NCBI GenBank assembly: GCA_949825065.1
Contig: OX463846.1
Span: 16,836,205-16,900,204, forward strand
DNA: 64,000 nucleotides
DNA from: Odontocerum albicorne
Taxonomy: Eukaryota > Arthropoda > Insecta > Trichoptera > Odontoceridae
Reading direction: 5' to 3'
In this document: piece by piece, positions 47,865 through 58,089 of the stretch
Position numbering within the stretch: position 1 is the stretch's first letter
Layout of the letters: every line of letters starts with the position of its first letter
The notes under the pieces: generated by a model
Databases searched by the model: none
What the model was told of the DNA's origin: nothing
Seen by the model: only the letters and a program-made list of their open reading frames with translations
Made by a program: the position numbers and the translations under genes

Positions 47865-49190
47865 AAAACTATTCCTGAACTACTTTGTACTGTAATACAT
47901 TTCTTCGCAACAAATTTGAATGTGGCCCAAATGTGAAAACCAGGAACTCGCTGATGCAATAGTTAAACGCATAAGAAATACATTTCTGATACCATCAATC
48001 TATGGACTATGGCTATTACCCGCAGAAATTTATTACTTTTTTCCTGGTAAGCTAAGCTATAATTTTTTCACTGCTAGGAGAAATCGTCGTACTAACACGT
48101 ATATGTATGTGTGCTTATGCCCTTTTTTTTACAGTAAAAATAAACAACTCCTGCGTTTATCAATAAACTTATATTCAATGTATCCAAAAATGACTTGTAT
48201 CATCTGCATAAGAGATTATTTTTGGTGCCCTATTATCAAGTAGAATTATGGAGAGTATCTTTACTCATACACGGGAAGACTTTGTTGAGTTATTTTTTTT
48301 TTTGGGAAATTAATTTGTAGAAATAATTTTATGTAGGTGGACTTTAGCTCGATAAATATAACTTAACTACATCACAGAAAAATACGAACTATAACTTTTA
48401 TGATTAGTACATTTGAGTATAATCTTACAATTATTGTATTTTTCTCTTCTAAATATGATTTATTTGGATAAATTTTTTATATCTATATCGATAATAAAAC
48501 ATCTAATCCTGAACGGAGACATTATACCACCATGTTCTTTGAAAAGTTACAACATACTCCAGGATATAGCAGCTTTTATATATTTCCTTCCAAACACAAG
48601 ATGGCACACGTGGTTCTCTTTTCGTTAGAAGTTCAGGAATGGAAAACTTTTTCTTACAGTCGAATTTCTCCAATAATTTCTGATCACTCGTGTTCTTTGA
48701 ATCCAATGTATAGTGTTATATAGTATCAAAAACACATAAAATGAAAATAAATATACATATCCGAAATGTTCCAAATATTTGACATATTGATCGAAAACGT
48801 ATAATTTTTATCGTGTAATGTTTTTTTAGAATCGAATCATTTTAACGCATCATCATGAAGTTAGTGATTCCGTGAGACTTAAGGCAGTACAACTTAACAA
48901 ACGTTTTGACACTCTTTTCTAATCAATTATAAATATGTTAAAGATACTTCAAGTGACAACCAAATTGATTTTATTTTCAAATGAATTAAGCACCAACGGA
49001 AAATGAACCCGTAAGCCTCAGGCTGGAAGATGGGCCACGGAGATCGTCAGCGTCGAACATTAGGAAAAAAGCATAGGATCGTCGATATTGAAACAAATCT
49101 TAAGGAAGTTCAAAGTTCTTCAAGAAGAAAAGAGATAATTTGTAATTTATGTATTTCAATAATAGTAATCTAAATAAATCAATCATCCAA
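47865..49190. other. Mostly plain; one S1 scrap
   Basis: The complement of 48988-49045 ('ccgtggcccatcttccagcc', then 'tgaggcttacgggttcattt') resembles an S1 head. Frames at 47920-48243 and 48413-48723 show no domain. Confidence 0.4.
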
Positions 49191-49192
49191 TA

Positions 49193-49335
49193 GTGTATGG
49201 CCGCGCGATAACGCACTGGCCTTCCGTGCGGAAGGTCATCGGTTCGAACTCCGCGCTGTGCTACTCCCCTCGGACGACACAGACACTTTTTCCGCCTAGT
49301 GTTCGTGGGCATAAGCATGCTGGTGCTGCTCGATG
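49193..49335 (+). mobile_element. SINE S4 (tRNA-derived), single copy
   Basis: 'tggccgcgcgataacgcact' (A-box region), a 'ccttccgtgcggaagg' hairpin in the anticodon-arm position, and 'catcggttcgaactccgcgc' (B box) are spaced as in a tRNA. A non-tRNA body with 'cggacgacacagacac' follows. The anticodon-arm loop is too short for a tRNA and there is no acceptor stem, so this is a SINE head and not a tRNA gene. Confidence 0.6.
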
Positions 49336-49336
49336 A

Positions 49337-49820
49337 GTGCAATACGCCTACTTAATGACTTTATTCATTAACTGTTCTGCATGCTATGATGCAGATTTTC
49401 ACAATTATAACATAATTTACGCATATCTATTATATAATACATCAAATATTTTAAACTTTTATGCTCATCAGAGAGGTCTCGTAAATCCAGGGTTCTACCA
49501 AAAATATTTTTTTTTTGGGAGATCAAATTTCATCGACAGCAAACTAAGATATGTCTCCTCTCTATATGTGCGTTCGGTTTATTGACCTTGAATTTCGATC
49601 TCACAAAATTTTCAGATTATGTAAAACCTCTTCCGTTCTCTCATACGAGCATCGGAATCTCGTTTTATATTGACAGCCCATCAGATACGTGGGTGACCGT
49701 GATGTATGCGATACGTATCGAAGTTTCCGTGTGTATGATTTTTTTCATGAGTCATCAGCGTGAACTACATAACCAGCTGAAACTTGTTGACTTAATGTAA
49801 GTGAAATTGAATAATAATGA
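49337..49820. other. Intron DNA next to the signal-peptide exon
   Basis: No coding similarity. The frames at 49337-49800 on the plus strand are antisense to the gene and look like chance. Confidence 0.4.
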
Positions 49821-49829
49821 ATTGCTCAC

Positions 49830-49878
49830 CTGATGCAAGTATGAGCAGAATCCACATGGTGCTTAAAAGACTTCTCAT
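49830..49878 (-). CDS. nAChRalpha: nAChR alpha subunit, first coding exon (signal peptide)
   Basis: The exon encodes 16 codons (MRSLLSTMWILLILAS) plus the first base of a Gly codon, and is followed by a GTGAGC splice donor at 49829-49824. One Arg near the N-terminus and a hydrophobic core of Met-Trp-Ile-Leu-Leu-Ile-Leu-Ala make a secretory signal peptide. The single leftover G joins the GA that opens the exon at 9960 to give GGA, so the junction reads ...[16 protein letters not shown].... This phase match, the signal peptide and the shared strand tie the two exons together although they are 40 kb apart. The start is the first ATG in this frame, with A at -3; Met8 is a possible alternative start. 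The reading frame is seen directly; the link to exon 9821-9960 is inferred and needs a transcript. Confidence 0.8.
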
Positions 49879-49946
49879 CCTTGCATTGTGATGTCACGAC
49901 CGTATGGCTGCCATTATGATATGTCGCTGCGCTTTGGTAGAACAAC
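49879..49946 (-). promoter_or_regulatory. nAChR 5' UTR segment with two short upstream ORFs
   Basis: This is the non-coding start of the exon. On the minus strand it begins after a good acceptor (TTGCTTGCAG, AG at 49948-49947), which suggests an upstream 5' UTR exon outside or further right in the window. Two ATGs precede the receptor ATG. One opens a 6-codon uORF (MAAIRS, 49914-49894). The other opens a 3-codon uORF (MQG, 49886-49875) whose TGA stop overlaps the receptor start in the sequence ATGA. Such an arrangement can lower initiation or allow reinitiation in eukaryotes, but here that is inference. If transcription instead starts inside this segment, one or both uORFs would not be in the mRNA. 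Confidence 0.6.
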
Positions 49947-50109
49947 CTGCAAGCAAATAAAATTAACAATTTTTATTCACTCTATATAGTATCAATATAT
50001 GTTGAAACAAAAAAGAAGAGATAGTATTTACAAAACTTCATAAACGAATCAGATTAGGGAGCAATTTTTGTGGTATACAACTTGGACAATTTATCTGACT
50101 TTTTACATT

Positions 50110-50655
50110 TTCTTCTTCCTTTTTTCAAATTGTGCCATTTCCCTATCGGAGTAAGCCGAGAGAACAGAACATCAGACTTTTCTCTTTCGACATATCCTTA
50201 ATATCTTCTACATCCACACGTCTTCTTACATAACATAATTTCTATGACTTTTTACATTTTCTTCTTTCAAATTATCATTCACTTTATCCAACTAAAATTA
50301 GTTGATCTTCCTTTACCACGCCTTCTACTCACATTAGCTCTGTTTATTATTTTTGTTAATATAAATATTTTTTACAAGGTAAAACATACTTTCATTGGCC
50401 CTATACTCCAATTTCCGATTTTTCTGAATATTTGAATTTCTGAATATTGTTTAACTGACCACATCAGCCTAAAGTTCATATTCGTTCATCACATAATTTC
50501 ATATTCTGTCATACATGGTTACTCTTATTATCTCAGTACACATATTTCTACAACATTTATTCAGTTTCTTTTAGTTTTTTTCTACGTCCAGGCTTCCATT
50601 CCATACATCAAAGCTGGTAGTGAAAAGCTCTAAATATATGTTATACCAAATTGTT
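50110..50655 (-). mobile_element. Family R LINE fragment
   Basis: The 3' end lies at the left ('ccctatcggagtaagccgag'). The complement holds the 'ggaagatcaac' (GRSR-like) and upstream RT blocks out to about 50650. All frames are broken. Confidence 0.65.
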
Positions 50656-50890
50656 CAATATATTTTCAAAAGATGAGTATGGTTTTCTATTTTTATTTGA
50701 AAAAACATGTTATATTAAATTCATTGTAAATATTTCAACTTTTTATAACAACTTAAATAGTTTGTTTCATATGTACTCTCGAGTTATTTTATATTTTGTT
50801 AATATTGTAATTGTCAAAATCTGCCACACATTATACAAAGAAGAACGAATGGGTCTTTTGTCAGAAATTCAATATTTTTTCTACTAATTA

Positions 50891-51140
50891 CACAATAATC
50901 CAAAAAGTATGTTCAACATAGTTTGATTTATATTTACTTTTTAATCACATTGTTATTTTAATTTCTTATTATTTTTTTTTGATAATGGACCAAAATGAAA
51001 TTCTATAATTCTTCTAATAATAACACAATAATCCAAAAAGTATATTCAACACAATAATTTGATTTCTATTTACGTTTTAATTACATTGTCATTTTAATTC
51101 CTAATTAATTTTTTTTGGATAATGAACCAAAGTGAACTTC
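50891..51140. repeat. Tandem duplication, 133 bp unit x~1.9
   Basis: 'cacaataatccaaaaagtat' starts at 50891 and again at 51024. The following 110 bp align well, ending 'gataatg(g)accaaa.tgaa'. Confidence 0.9.
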
Positions 51141-51217
51141 TGAACTCAAATTCATAATCTTAACTGCGTTAAACTTAAAAATGTCAAATGATACAAGATA
51201 AAATGAATTTAATATGA

Positions 51218-51425
51218 CCTTTGTGACATAGTTGGTAAGACGCCCTGTCTGCAAATGATAAGACGATTGTCTTCCAGGAGTTGCAGGCTCAATTCGCATT
51301 GTAACCCAGATTTTTTTTAAATGATTCCTGTCTTGTTTTCACATTAGACCTTTTTAACTATTTCTGGAAGAGACTGTCGCCTGCCAGATATACAACAAGA
51401 GTAATACAATTCGATAATATTCTAG
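51218..51425 (+). mobile_element. SINE S1, full length
   Basis: The head 'cctttgtgacatagttggta' is followed by a partial duplication of the head segment ('aagacgccctgtctgcaaat' then 'gataagacgattgtcttcca'). The B-box-like 'caggctcaattcgcattg' comes next, then the 'ttcctgtcttgttttcaca' body and a short tail. Confidence 0.7.
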
Positions 51426-51605
51426 AATATATTTAATCTCCAAAGATAGTATCTCGACCGAGAGGCTTTTATTGATTATAAAAATAAATCCTATTTCTAA
51501 ATAATAAAAAAAACTAGAGAAACTTTAACTGTTTTATATATTTTTCGTAATAACAAATACAGAAAAATAAAACACAATAGTATTGTCTTTTAATTCTCGA
51601 GCAGC

Positions 51606-51700
51606 AAGGCCGTGGTCCAGTTGATAAGACGTCTGCCGGCCTTCTATCCCGGAGATCGCGGATTCGATTCCCGTTGATATCCAGATAAAAACTACGCTTA
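51606..51700 (+). mobile_element. SINE S1, well-preserved head
   Basis: 'ggccgtggtccagttgataa' holds the A box and 'gcggattcgattcccgttga' the B box, at tRNA-like spacing. It is the best S1 head in the window, but the body stops soon after 'tatccag'. Confidence 0.75.
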
Positions 51701-51759
51701 ACTTAGCCTTGTTAAATTTTATAGGACATCCAATCTTGATAAATTTTCAAAATTTAGTT

Positions 51760-51945
51760 GGTTATAAGCCTATCTACTAAACCAGGCGACACGCGCACGA
51801 TTTCCGTTGGAACCCAGTTTTGATTTAAAAAAGGGTGTCAGTCTAGTTTTCACTTAATACCTTTTTGGTTGGTTGGAAGAAATTACCACATGGCGAAAAA
51901 TCCGTCAGGTGGTACTGTATACAAAGAAAGTGTATTATATTTTTT
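51760..51945 (+). mobile_element. SINE S1, body and tail with diverged head
   Basis: 'acgatttccgttggaaccca' is followed by 'gtgtcagtctagttttcact', 'tttggttggttggaagaaat', 'taccacatggcgaaaaatcc' and 'gtggtactgtatacaaagaa'. With 51218 and 51606 it makes a cluster of three same-strand S1 copies in 730 bp. Confidence 0.75.
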
Positions 51946-51949
51946 GAAG

Positions 51950-52865
51950 CACCATAAAACCTCACAACTGTTAATTGATTTACTTTCTTATTTTTGTGTT
52001 TCCAAATATAAACAAATATAGTTGTCTAATTTTAACAGTTTAACTAAATAAGAGCGCATCTTAAGCATTTTTTTCTGTTCTTTTACCTCCTCATTTTTTT
52101 TCACCTCCTGATATAATTCTGAAAAGTACGTATTATCAAAGTTCAATCGATTGTTGTTTACAAGGTTAATAAGATTGTTTTTCAGACAATTTAACTGATT
52201 TAAACATTATGAACTCTATTCAGGGGTTGTTTTGCTTATATCGGCAATCCGAGCAATTGCAAAGACCACATTTTTTGAGACATATGAGTCAATAGAACAG
52301 ATACATTTTTTTTTTCATTTTTGTTTCAGGTTTAATTTTAACACAGTTATTTTTTCAAATTGTTGCAAGTAGCGGAAATGTGTTTTTCTTTTCTGTTCGT
52401 TTATCTATTTTAATTGACAGCATTACGCACCGAATGCACAAATGACTTTTTGATTTACTTTTTTTTTAATTTTTTAATATGGTAGATCTTGAATCTGTTG
52501 CGTTGTGAAAATCATTTCCATATGACAAGTAACTTAAAAAGGGATATTAAATAATGATAGTGACAGACAACAGTCTTAACGGAACCTTAAACGAAATTAA
52601 CAACAACCACATTGGTTCAAATGTTACATACATAACAAAAGATAACAGTTTTTGGCGTACACCTTCATACGATGGAGTGAAACGTTGACTTGGTAGAATT
52701 ATGGTGAAAGTTATATATGATAGATGTTGTGGAGATTAGTGCGACGAAAAAAATTCGTTGGTTTTCAATATTTAAAGAAAAAGAAATGATATAAACATGC
52801 CTGCTGTGGAATTTGTTAGTAAGATTAATAAATAAGTTTCAGATGGTTTGTTGAATGGAGAGAAA
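51950..52865. other. No recognisable feature
   Basis: AT-rich DNA without partner sequences. Confidence 0.4.
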
Positions 52866-52870
52866 GATGC

Positions 52871-53007
52871 AAATGTCACAAAACGGATGTACATGTCAGA
52901 AAACGGATGCACATGTCAGAAAACGGATGCACATGTCAGAAAACGGATGCACATGTCAGAAAACGGATGCACATGTCAGAAAATGGATGTACATACATGT
53001 CAGAAAT
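52871..53007. repeat. Minisatellite, 20 bp unit x~6.5
   Basis: The unit CACATGTCAGAAAACGGATG is perfectly repeated in its central copies, with variants at both ends. The period is not a multiple of 3, so the frames reading through it are incidental. There are no spacers, so it is not a CRISPR array. Confidence 0.95.
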
Positions 53008-53054
53008 GTATGGTTTGCGAGAAACAGACTTATCAAACAAAAAATAACCGGCTT

Positions 53055-53150
53055 TGTAGAAAGATATCAATGAGGCCTTAAGTGAAAAATCAGACTGGAA
53101 TCCTTTTTTTAAACAATCTCCTAACTTCAAATGGAACAAATTTTGAAAGA
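53055..53150 (-). mobile_element. SINE S1, mid fragment
   Basis: The complement reads 'aaaaggattccagtctgatt' and 'tttcacttaaggcctcat', the middle of S1. Head and tail are missing. Confidence 0.5.
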
Positions 53151-53154
53151 TTTA

Positions 53155-53860
53155 GTTGATAGCAAGACCATGCAAATGTTTAGTTGATAGAAAGAAAAAA
53201 AAAGATTTTACATGACGACTTTTTTCTCTAATTTATTTGTAATTTTTAATATCAACAATGAAATATACAAATCACTCTTCTGCCTAGCTAGACTTTTACC
53301 GGTAGGTTTCACAAAACTAAAAAAAATAACTTATATTGAGCAGTCATGAAATAAAAATCACACTTACACTTAAAGACAAATGAAATCCCACCATAATTAT
53401 ATTACTCGTATACCAAGGAAGATAATCATTCACTTATTTGCAGACGCAAAAAAGCACTCACAATCCTCAGAATCAAATAAAAGGGAAAAGGGCATACGAA
53501 ATTCTTTTCCATTGCTTAATTTTGATCCAATTTGAGTTTTCATCTTGTGTTAACGTTATCTCTTACTAAATCTGTTTTTTTTTCTATTAGCCATTTTTTT
53601 CATTATTGTTTTATATTTACCGTATATTTCAATATATTATTAATTTAGGTAATACACTCAATAATTTAGAAGCCAGGTATACAAAATTTATTTTTAATTT
53701 AAGAAGAAAATGAATAATTTATCAGCTGTACTTTCTTTTGATTATTTCATGATACTTGTATTATGCATCAATTATTATTCCAAGGCATTAAGCGCTGGAT
53801 GCTATCCTTTTTAGTGTGCAGTCACATTATTCTCTCTCAACATTTTTTAAGTGATGTACT
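53155..53860. other. No recognisable feature
   Basis: AT-rich, with TACTCGTA at 53403 and at 53857 directly at the mariner insertion point. Confidence 0.4.
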
Positions 53861-54057
53861 CGTATTAGGTGTTAACTTAAGTTGTGTCCGTTTTTTTTTA
53901 TCAAATTTAAAAATGAGCACCAAAAGTAAACCAAAATGGTAGCACCAAAAGTAAAATTATACGTCATTCGAAAGGAAATTTTCTGCTCTACAAGATATTG
54001 TGTTTGCTTTTACGTTACATATATTTTTTTATTTGATTACGCGATATTACTACAATT

Positions 54058-54195
54058 CATCTGCTCAGCCAATTAATTCTACGATGGTTTGAAGAGCATA
54101 TTCATGAATAATATTGTTTAAGCGGCCCTCATCGAAGTCCACTGGTCGTCCGGAACGCTCCATGTCTTTCAGGTCAAAATTACCATATTTGAAAC
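54058..54195 (-). repeat. Inverted copy of the transposase segment inside the mariner
   Basis: The complement matches 54405-54545 over about 140 bp at roughly 85-90% identity. It is bracketed by a direct repeat of about 35 bp ('gcttttacgttacatatatt' onward, at about 54009-54044 and 54230-54265). Confidence 0.85.
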
Positions 54196-54280
54196 TAATC
54201 CATCTTTTACGAAACCATCTTTTACGTTAGCTTTTACGTTACATATATTATTTTATTTGATTACAAGCCTTCAAAATGGA

Positions 54281-54663
54281 ATGTCAAGTGAGCATTTTCG
54301 ACACCTCCTTCTGTTCGCGTTCAATCGAGGGAATAAAGCTGCGATATTTGCGAAGTGTACGGTGAAGATGCTATGAATGAAAGGGCAGTTCGTCGATGGT
54401 TTTTGCGTTTCAAAGATGGAAATATTGACCTGAAAGACATGGAGCGTTCCAGACGACCAGTGGACTTCGATGAGGGCCGCTTAAACAATATTATTCATGA
54501 AGATCCCCTTCAAACCACCGTAGAATTGGCTGAGCAGATGAATTGTAGTCACACGACTGTATACCACCATCTTAAATCAATGGGAAAAGTCCAGAAGTTC
54601 GGCGCTTGGGTTCCACATGTTTTGAGTAAAAACAACAAAAATCAATTGTCGAATGACATATAA
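54281..54663 (+). pseudogene. mariner transposase, N-terminal DNA-binding half only
   Basis: From ATG 54281 one reads MSSEHFRHLLLFAFNRGNKA. A frameshift near 54340 follows, then DICEVYGEDAMNERAVRRWF, KDMERSRRPVDFDEGRL, VELAEQMNCSHTTVYHHLKS and GAWVPHVLSKNNKNQ, then a stop. These are the two helix-turn-helix domains that bind the terminal repeats and the WVPH linker motif of mariner transposases. The family protein is about 340-350 residues with a DDD/DDE catalytic triad; here it stops after about 125 residues, so no catalytic residue remains. Confidence 0.9.
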
Positions 54664-54754
54664 CCTTTACCATTTTGTTTTACTTTTGGTGCTCATTTTT
54701 AAATTTGGAAAAAAAGGACACAACTTATGTTAACCCCCAATAATTTCGATTGCT

Positions 54755-54990
54755 ATTCAATTTTTGATAGTCCACGTTTTATGATACTAAATGGCACAAA
54801 CAATGTTTTCTCTACGTTTAGACGTAACATATTGTTATTCAGTTATTGTTCGACTCTCACTAAGGCATCTTCTGATCTTGTGAAAGTTTTATAATATTTT
54901 TCCATTTGCCAGTATTACTGTATCATCTGCGAATGCACATCCAGTTTAAAGCTCACATAACTCATTTATGTATATCAGGATTATTTAATG
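54755..54990 (-). pseudogene. LINE reverse-transcriptase palm fragment with FADDT
   Basis: The minus strand near 54940 reads CAFADDTVILANGKIL, the catalytic YxDD-type box of a non-LTR reverse transcriptase. Further on, near 54815, NNMLRLNVEKTLFVPFS matches the 'N.L.LN..KT..I.F' block. Stops and shifts separate the two. The relic starts 15 bp from the mariner. It is a different family from J and R. Confidence 0.7.
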
Positions 54991-54994
54991 AAAA

Positions 54995-55585
54995 GGAAGC
55001 GAAATGAAAATATGTGTCTGAATAGAAGAGTGTGAAAATCTTTTATCTCGGCCAAGCCTGAAAGGGGCACAAATGAATGATATTTATGTATGTACGAGTA
55101 TCTATTTAATTTGTTGATAGGTGTCGAAACACAAACAGTATTTGATTGTGCCCGATATTTTATCGTTACCTAAAGCTCGTAAAACAAAACAAACGACACT
55201 TGATAATATCATCGTTAAATGTTTATTACTAAAGATTCTCCCCTGCCTCGCTTCGATTTTAGCTCACAACATTAACATAAAAGAAGCGTAAAAAACAGAT
55301 TTTCAGCCCTTAATAAATTTGATTAAGAATATAATGCCTTAAAGTTTTTAAATGGTGTTTGAATATTTATTTTGTAAATGTTAACGCTCATAAGACTCGC
55401 TACAATATATTTTCTTTCATATATCATGGTTTAACAGCTATAAAATAAATATAAACGAAAATTTTTCTCTCATCCTACATAACAGATTTTAAAAAAATAA
55501 ATGTGATTCCTAGAATAGACATTGTCTCTAGTCATCGATGACCTACCGTCAAATTATTTTTTCAAAAAGTAAGAAGCAAATAAAA
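54995..55585. other. No recognisable feature
   Basis: AT-rich. 55035-55075 ('cggccaagcctgaaagggg') may be a LINE tail scrap of the family R type. TACGAGTA lies at 55093. Confidence 0.35.
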
Positions 55586-55589
55586 AAAG

Positions 55590-56117
55590 ATTGGAAGAAA
55601 ATGGACTCGAAACTTAAAGATTTATCGGGATCTTCGAGAAGAGGATGGAAGTGTTCGAAAAAGGGTTCCTCTTCAGACAACTGCGGAGCTGGAGACATAT
55701 ACTTAAGGGCCGACTTAAAGATGAGAAACGAGGCGCTCTCTGAAGGATTCTAGGAATCAACTGGATATGCTTAAGGATAGGTTTGATAGTCTAGAGACAT
55801 TTTCACGGAAGTCCGTTATCGTCATCCACAGACTCGAGGAGAATTCAAATGAGGTAATCGAAGACGAAGTATTCTTAATACCAATGATCAAGTATTCTTT
55901 AAACTAAATCACTCACTTTAAATGATATACACACTATTGCATACATTACTAGTTCTTCAGAGAGGCAAGAAATGCATACGGCAGGCAGCAGGTGGGGCTT
56001 AGCAACGGTAAAATTATCATCAGAACTTCGGACGGGAAACAAGTAGTCCTGTCCACAAAACGCGACCTCGGCGAGGTGTTAAAAGGCCACGAAACGACTG
56101 TCACTACGACAAGATAA
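55590..56117 (+). pseudogene. Non-LTR retrotransposon ORF1-like fragment
   Basis: Three frames join by shifts. Near 55600 a Lys-rich segment reads KKMDSKLKDLS. From 55740 an open frame of 55 codons reads LKDSRNQLDMLKDRFDSLET, then FSRKSVIVIHRLEENSNE, like the coiled coil and 'LE.YSRRNN..I.GLEE' of LINE ORF1 proteins. From 55953 a frame reads FFREARNAYGRQQVGLSNGK, IIIRTSDGKQVVLSTKRDL, like the C-terminal 'FREARK..G...VWT.NGKI.I.T..G' domain shared by ORF1 and baculovirus FP-type proteins. This is the only ORF1-type sequence found in the window. The parent element is unknown. Confidence 0.55.
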
Positions 56118-56269
56118 ATAAGGACACTGAAGTATAGCTACAAAAAGTTTGACTGAGGCAATCAATAACATTTTTGTTTTTCAATATTGATAAAAATTGT
56201 TCCGGCAGTGCAAAAGGTGTTTTTAATATTTTAAGTTTTCCCATAATACAAAGATGCTATTTCTCTTTC

Positions 56270-56485
56270 ATAACAATGCAAATGTGAGTGGAAGGTGTAA
56301 TTTAGAAAGACCGTGGAACGTTTGGTTGTATCTAATGAATTATATTTGAAAAAGGAATCGTAAAAAATCAAAGCTCTATGGATCTGATATATGGATACAC
56401 GAGTAGAAGAAGCAAAGGATGTGAGTCGAGATAGTAATCTGTCAATCTCAACAGGGAAATGGTATGACGGTATGCATGTATGTAT
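56270..56485 (+). mobile_element. Family R LINE 3' fragment
   Basis: 'caatgcaaatgtgagtggaa', a GR-rich block and the 3' end 'ctcaacagggaaatggtatg' followed by TATGCATGTATG. It is decayed. Confidence 0.6.
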
Positions 56486-56489
56486 GTAC

Positions 56490-57680
56490 TACAGTAAAAA
56501 ATATGATTTATATTTTACTCTCACAATACAGTAAAAACATTAACTACATTTCAGTGTCGCACGACAGAAAAAGAATACCAATTACATGTCACTCACACAC
56601 AACAACAAAAATTTTTAATATATTTCATTCAAGCGCTCACAACTATAGTTATAAAAATATAAACCATAGTTCAATGTGCATAATCAATGTTAATAATTTC
56701 CCGAATAGCTTTTTAATAAGTATAATGTTTTTTTTCTTGTACATAAAAATGTCTTAACATACGAGTATATAAAACCGTGTTGTTGAATAATATTACTATA
56801 AATTTTTTTTGGAATACAATTCATAATGGTTGTTTATTAATGTTTAATGGGCACTATTGACACACCAGGATAGAGGTGTAAAAATAGATGAATTAACTTT
56901 CCTACAATTTAGGTTTATGATTTCTAAATACTCAAAAATATTGATCTATTTTATCAACTTATAAATTTCATTTATGCTGTTCTTATTTTTTTGTAATAAT
57001 TTATATCAAATTATTGTTTTTTACCATAATTTTATGGAAATCAGTAAATTTCAAAATAATTAAATTAAAAAAAAAACTTATTTAAAACATACAGCTTCCC
57101 AGTTTCTTTATATTTTCTTTTAGCGCGCCAGATGTTGTGACATTATTTACAAGTTATGTTGCGGTACAAACATACTGGTTACATGAATTTTCTTTCCATA
57201 AATATTAGGACTCAAGGGAAAATTTTTCTTGGGATCAAGTTCGTTATCGTTTACACGTCGCCTTTGGATTTTTTAAGGAAAACCTTATTCCAGCATATTT
57301 ATTTGTCCCTTTTTTGTTGAGAATATACTTTATAAGAAGAAAACCGTGAAATATAAATAACGCATGATTTCTAGGGGATTTCTTCCTTTGTATTCTCTTC
57401 TCTTTTCCTTCCTTCTCTTCAGTGCAGATTTTGACTCATCTCGATCTATCACGAAGTCTTTAATCTCAACTGCGGTGGCTAGAGCAATACAAATGTCAAA
57501 GCTTTACTTGAGTGTAAATGTTTCAATATCATCCCCAAAAGTAATAAAGCTAGTAGGTCACTTAAAATGAGTTCGAGGACTATACTCGATGAATTGACTG
57601 CAACCTCAAGCCATAAAGAGAAGAAGATAATTATTTTGCTAGGGATTCTTAGCCATTAAAAATAAGTAATGGGTGCTCGC
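56490..57680. other. No recognisable feature
   Basis: Mostly AT-rich; frames at 56464-56757 and 57364-57570 show no domain. TACGAGTA lies at 56760. Confidence 0.4.
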
Positions 57681-57684
57681 AGGT

Positions 57685-58085
57685 CACCAAAATGTCATTC
57701 AAAACAGACAAATCACTATCTTCATCAAGCAGTGTCCCTATAGGGCTAAACAGGGAGAACAGATTTTCATTTTATTATATCCTGACACACATTTCAATTC
57801 TGCCACGTTCACACACTTCACCATGCATAATCTCCTATTATAAAAATGTTCCACACTTCCCTCTTTTAAAATTTCATTAATTTGGTCCTGCCACCTTTTC
57901 GTACGTCCTCTCAAACTTTTCAAACTTTCTATGTGACTCGTATAAATTATTTTAGTAAATCTTTGTTCATTCATTTATTCTACGTTTTTAAACCATCGCA
58001 ATGCTCCTTTCTAAATCTTCTTACAACTCGCATTATGTTCTAAAGTTCTCATACTTTATTCAAACTTCATTATTTCACTACACAA
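57685..58085 (-). mobile_element. Family R LINE 3' fragment
   Basis: The 3' end lies at the left ('gtccctatagggctaaacag'). Reading leftwards on the complement from 57990, FTKIIYTSHIE is followed by SLRGRTKRWQDQINEILKEG, which is the family's RGRP..W.D.I..IL block in a still readable stretch. Confidence 0.7.
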
Positions 58086-58089
58086 TCAA

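Larger units (their letters stand above)
53865..54740 (+). mobile_element. mariner-type DNA transposon, internally deleted and rearranged
   Basis: An 876 bp element flanked by TA on both sides (53863-53864 and 54741-54742). The terminal inverted repeats are at least 75 bp and imperfect: the left starts TTAGGTGTTAAC, the right (complement) TTGGGGGTTAAC, and both continue through 'aagttgtgtcc', 'aaatttaaaaatgagcacca' and 'aaagtaaa'. Inside lie a transposase N-terminus (54281-54663) and an inverted copy of part of it (54058-54195). The catalytic domain is absent, so it could only have moved with help from another element. Confidence 0.9.

Noticed and set aside
49193..49265. Functional tRNA gene
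   Set aside because: A and B boxes are present, but there is no paired acceptor stem or 7-base anticodon loop, and a SINE body follows.
49337..49800. Two adjacent plus-strand frames of about 80 codons
   Set aside because: Antisense to the receptor gene, no domain, no transposon similarity; consistent with chance.
52871..53007. CRISPR-like array
   Set aside because: The 20 bp units are directly adjacent without spacers, and the genome is clearly eukaryotic.
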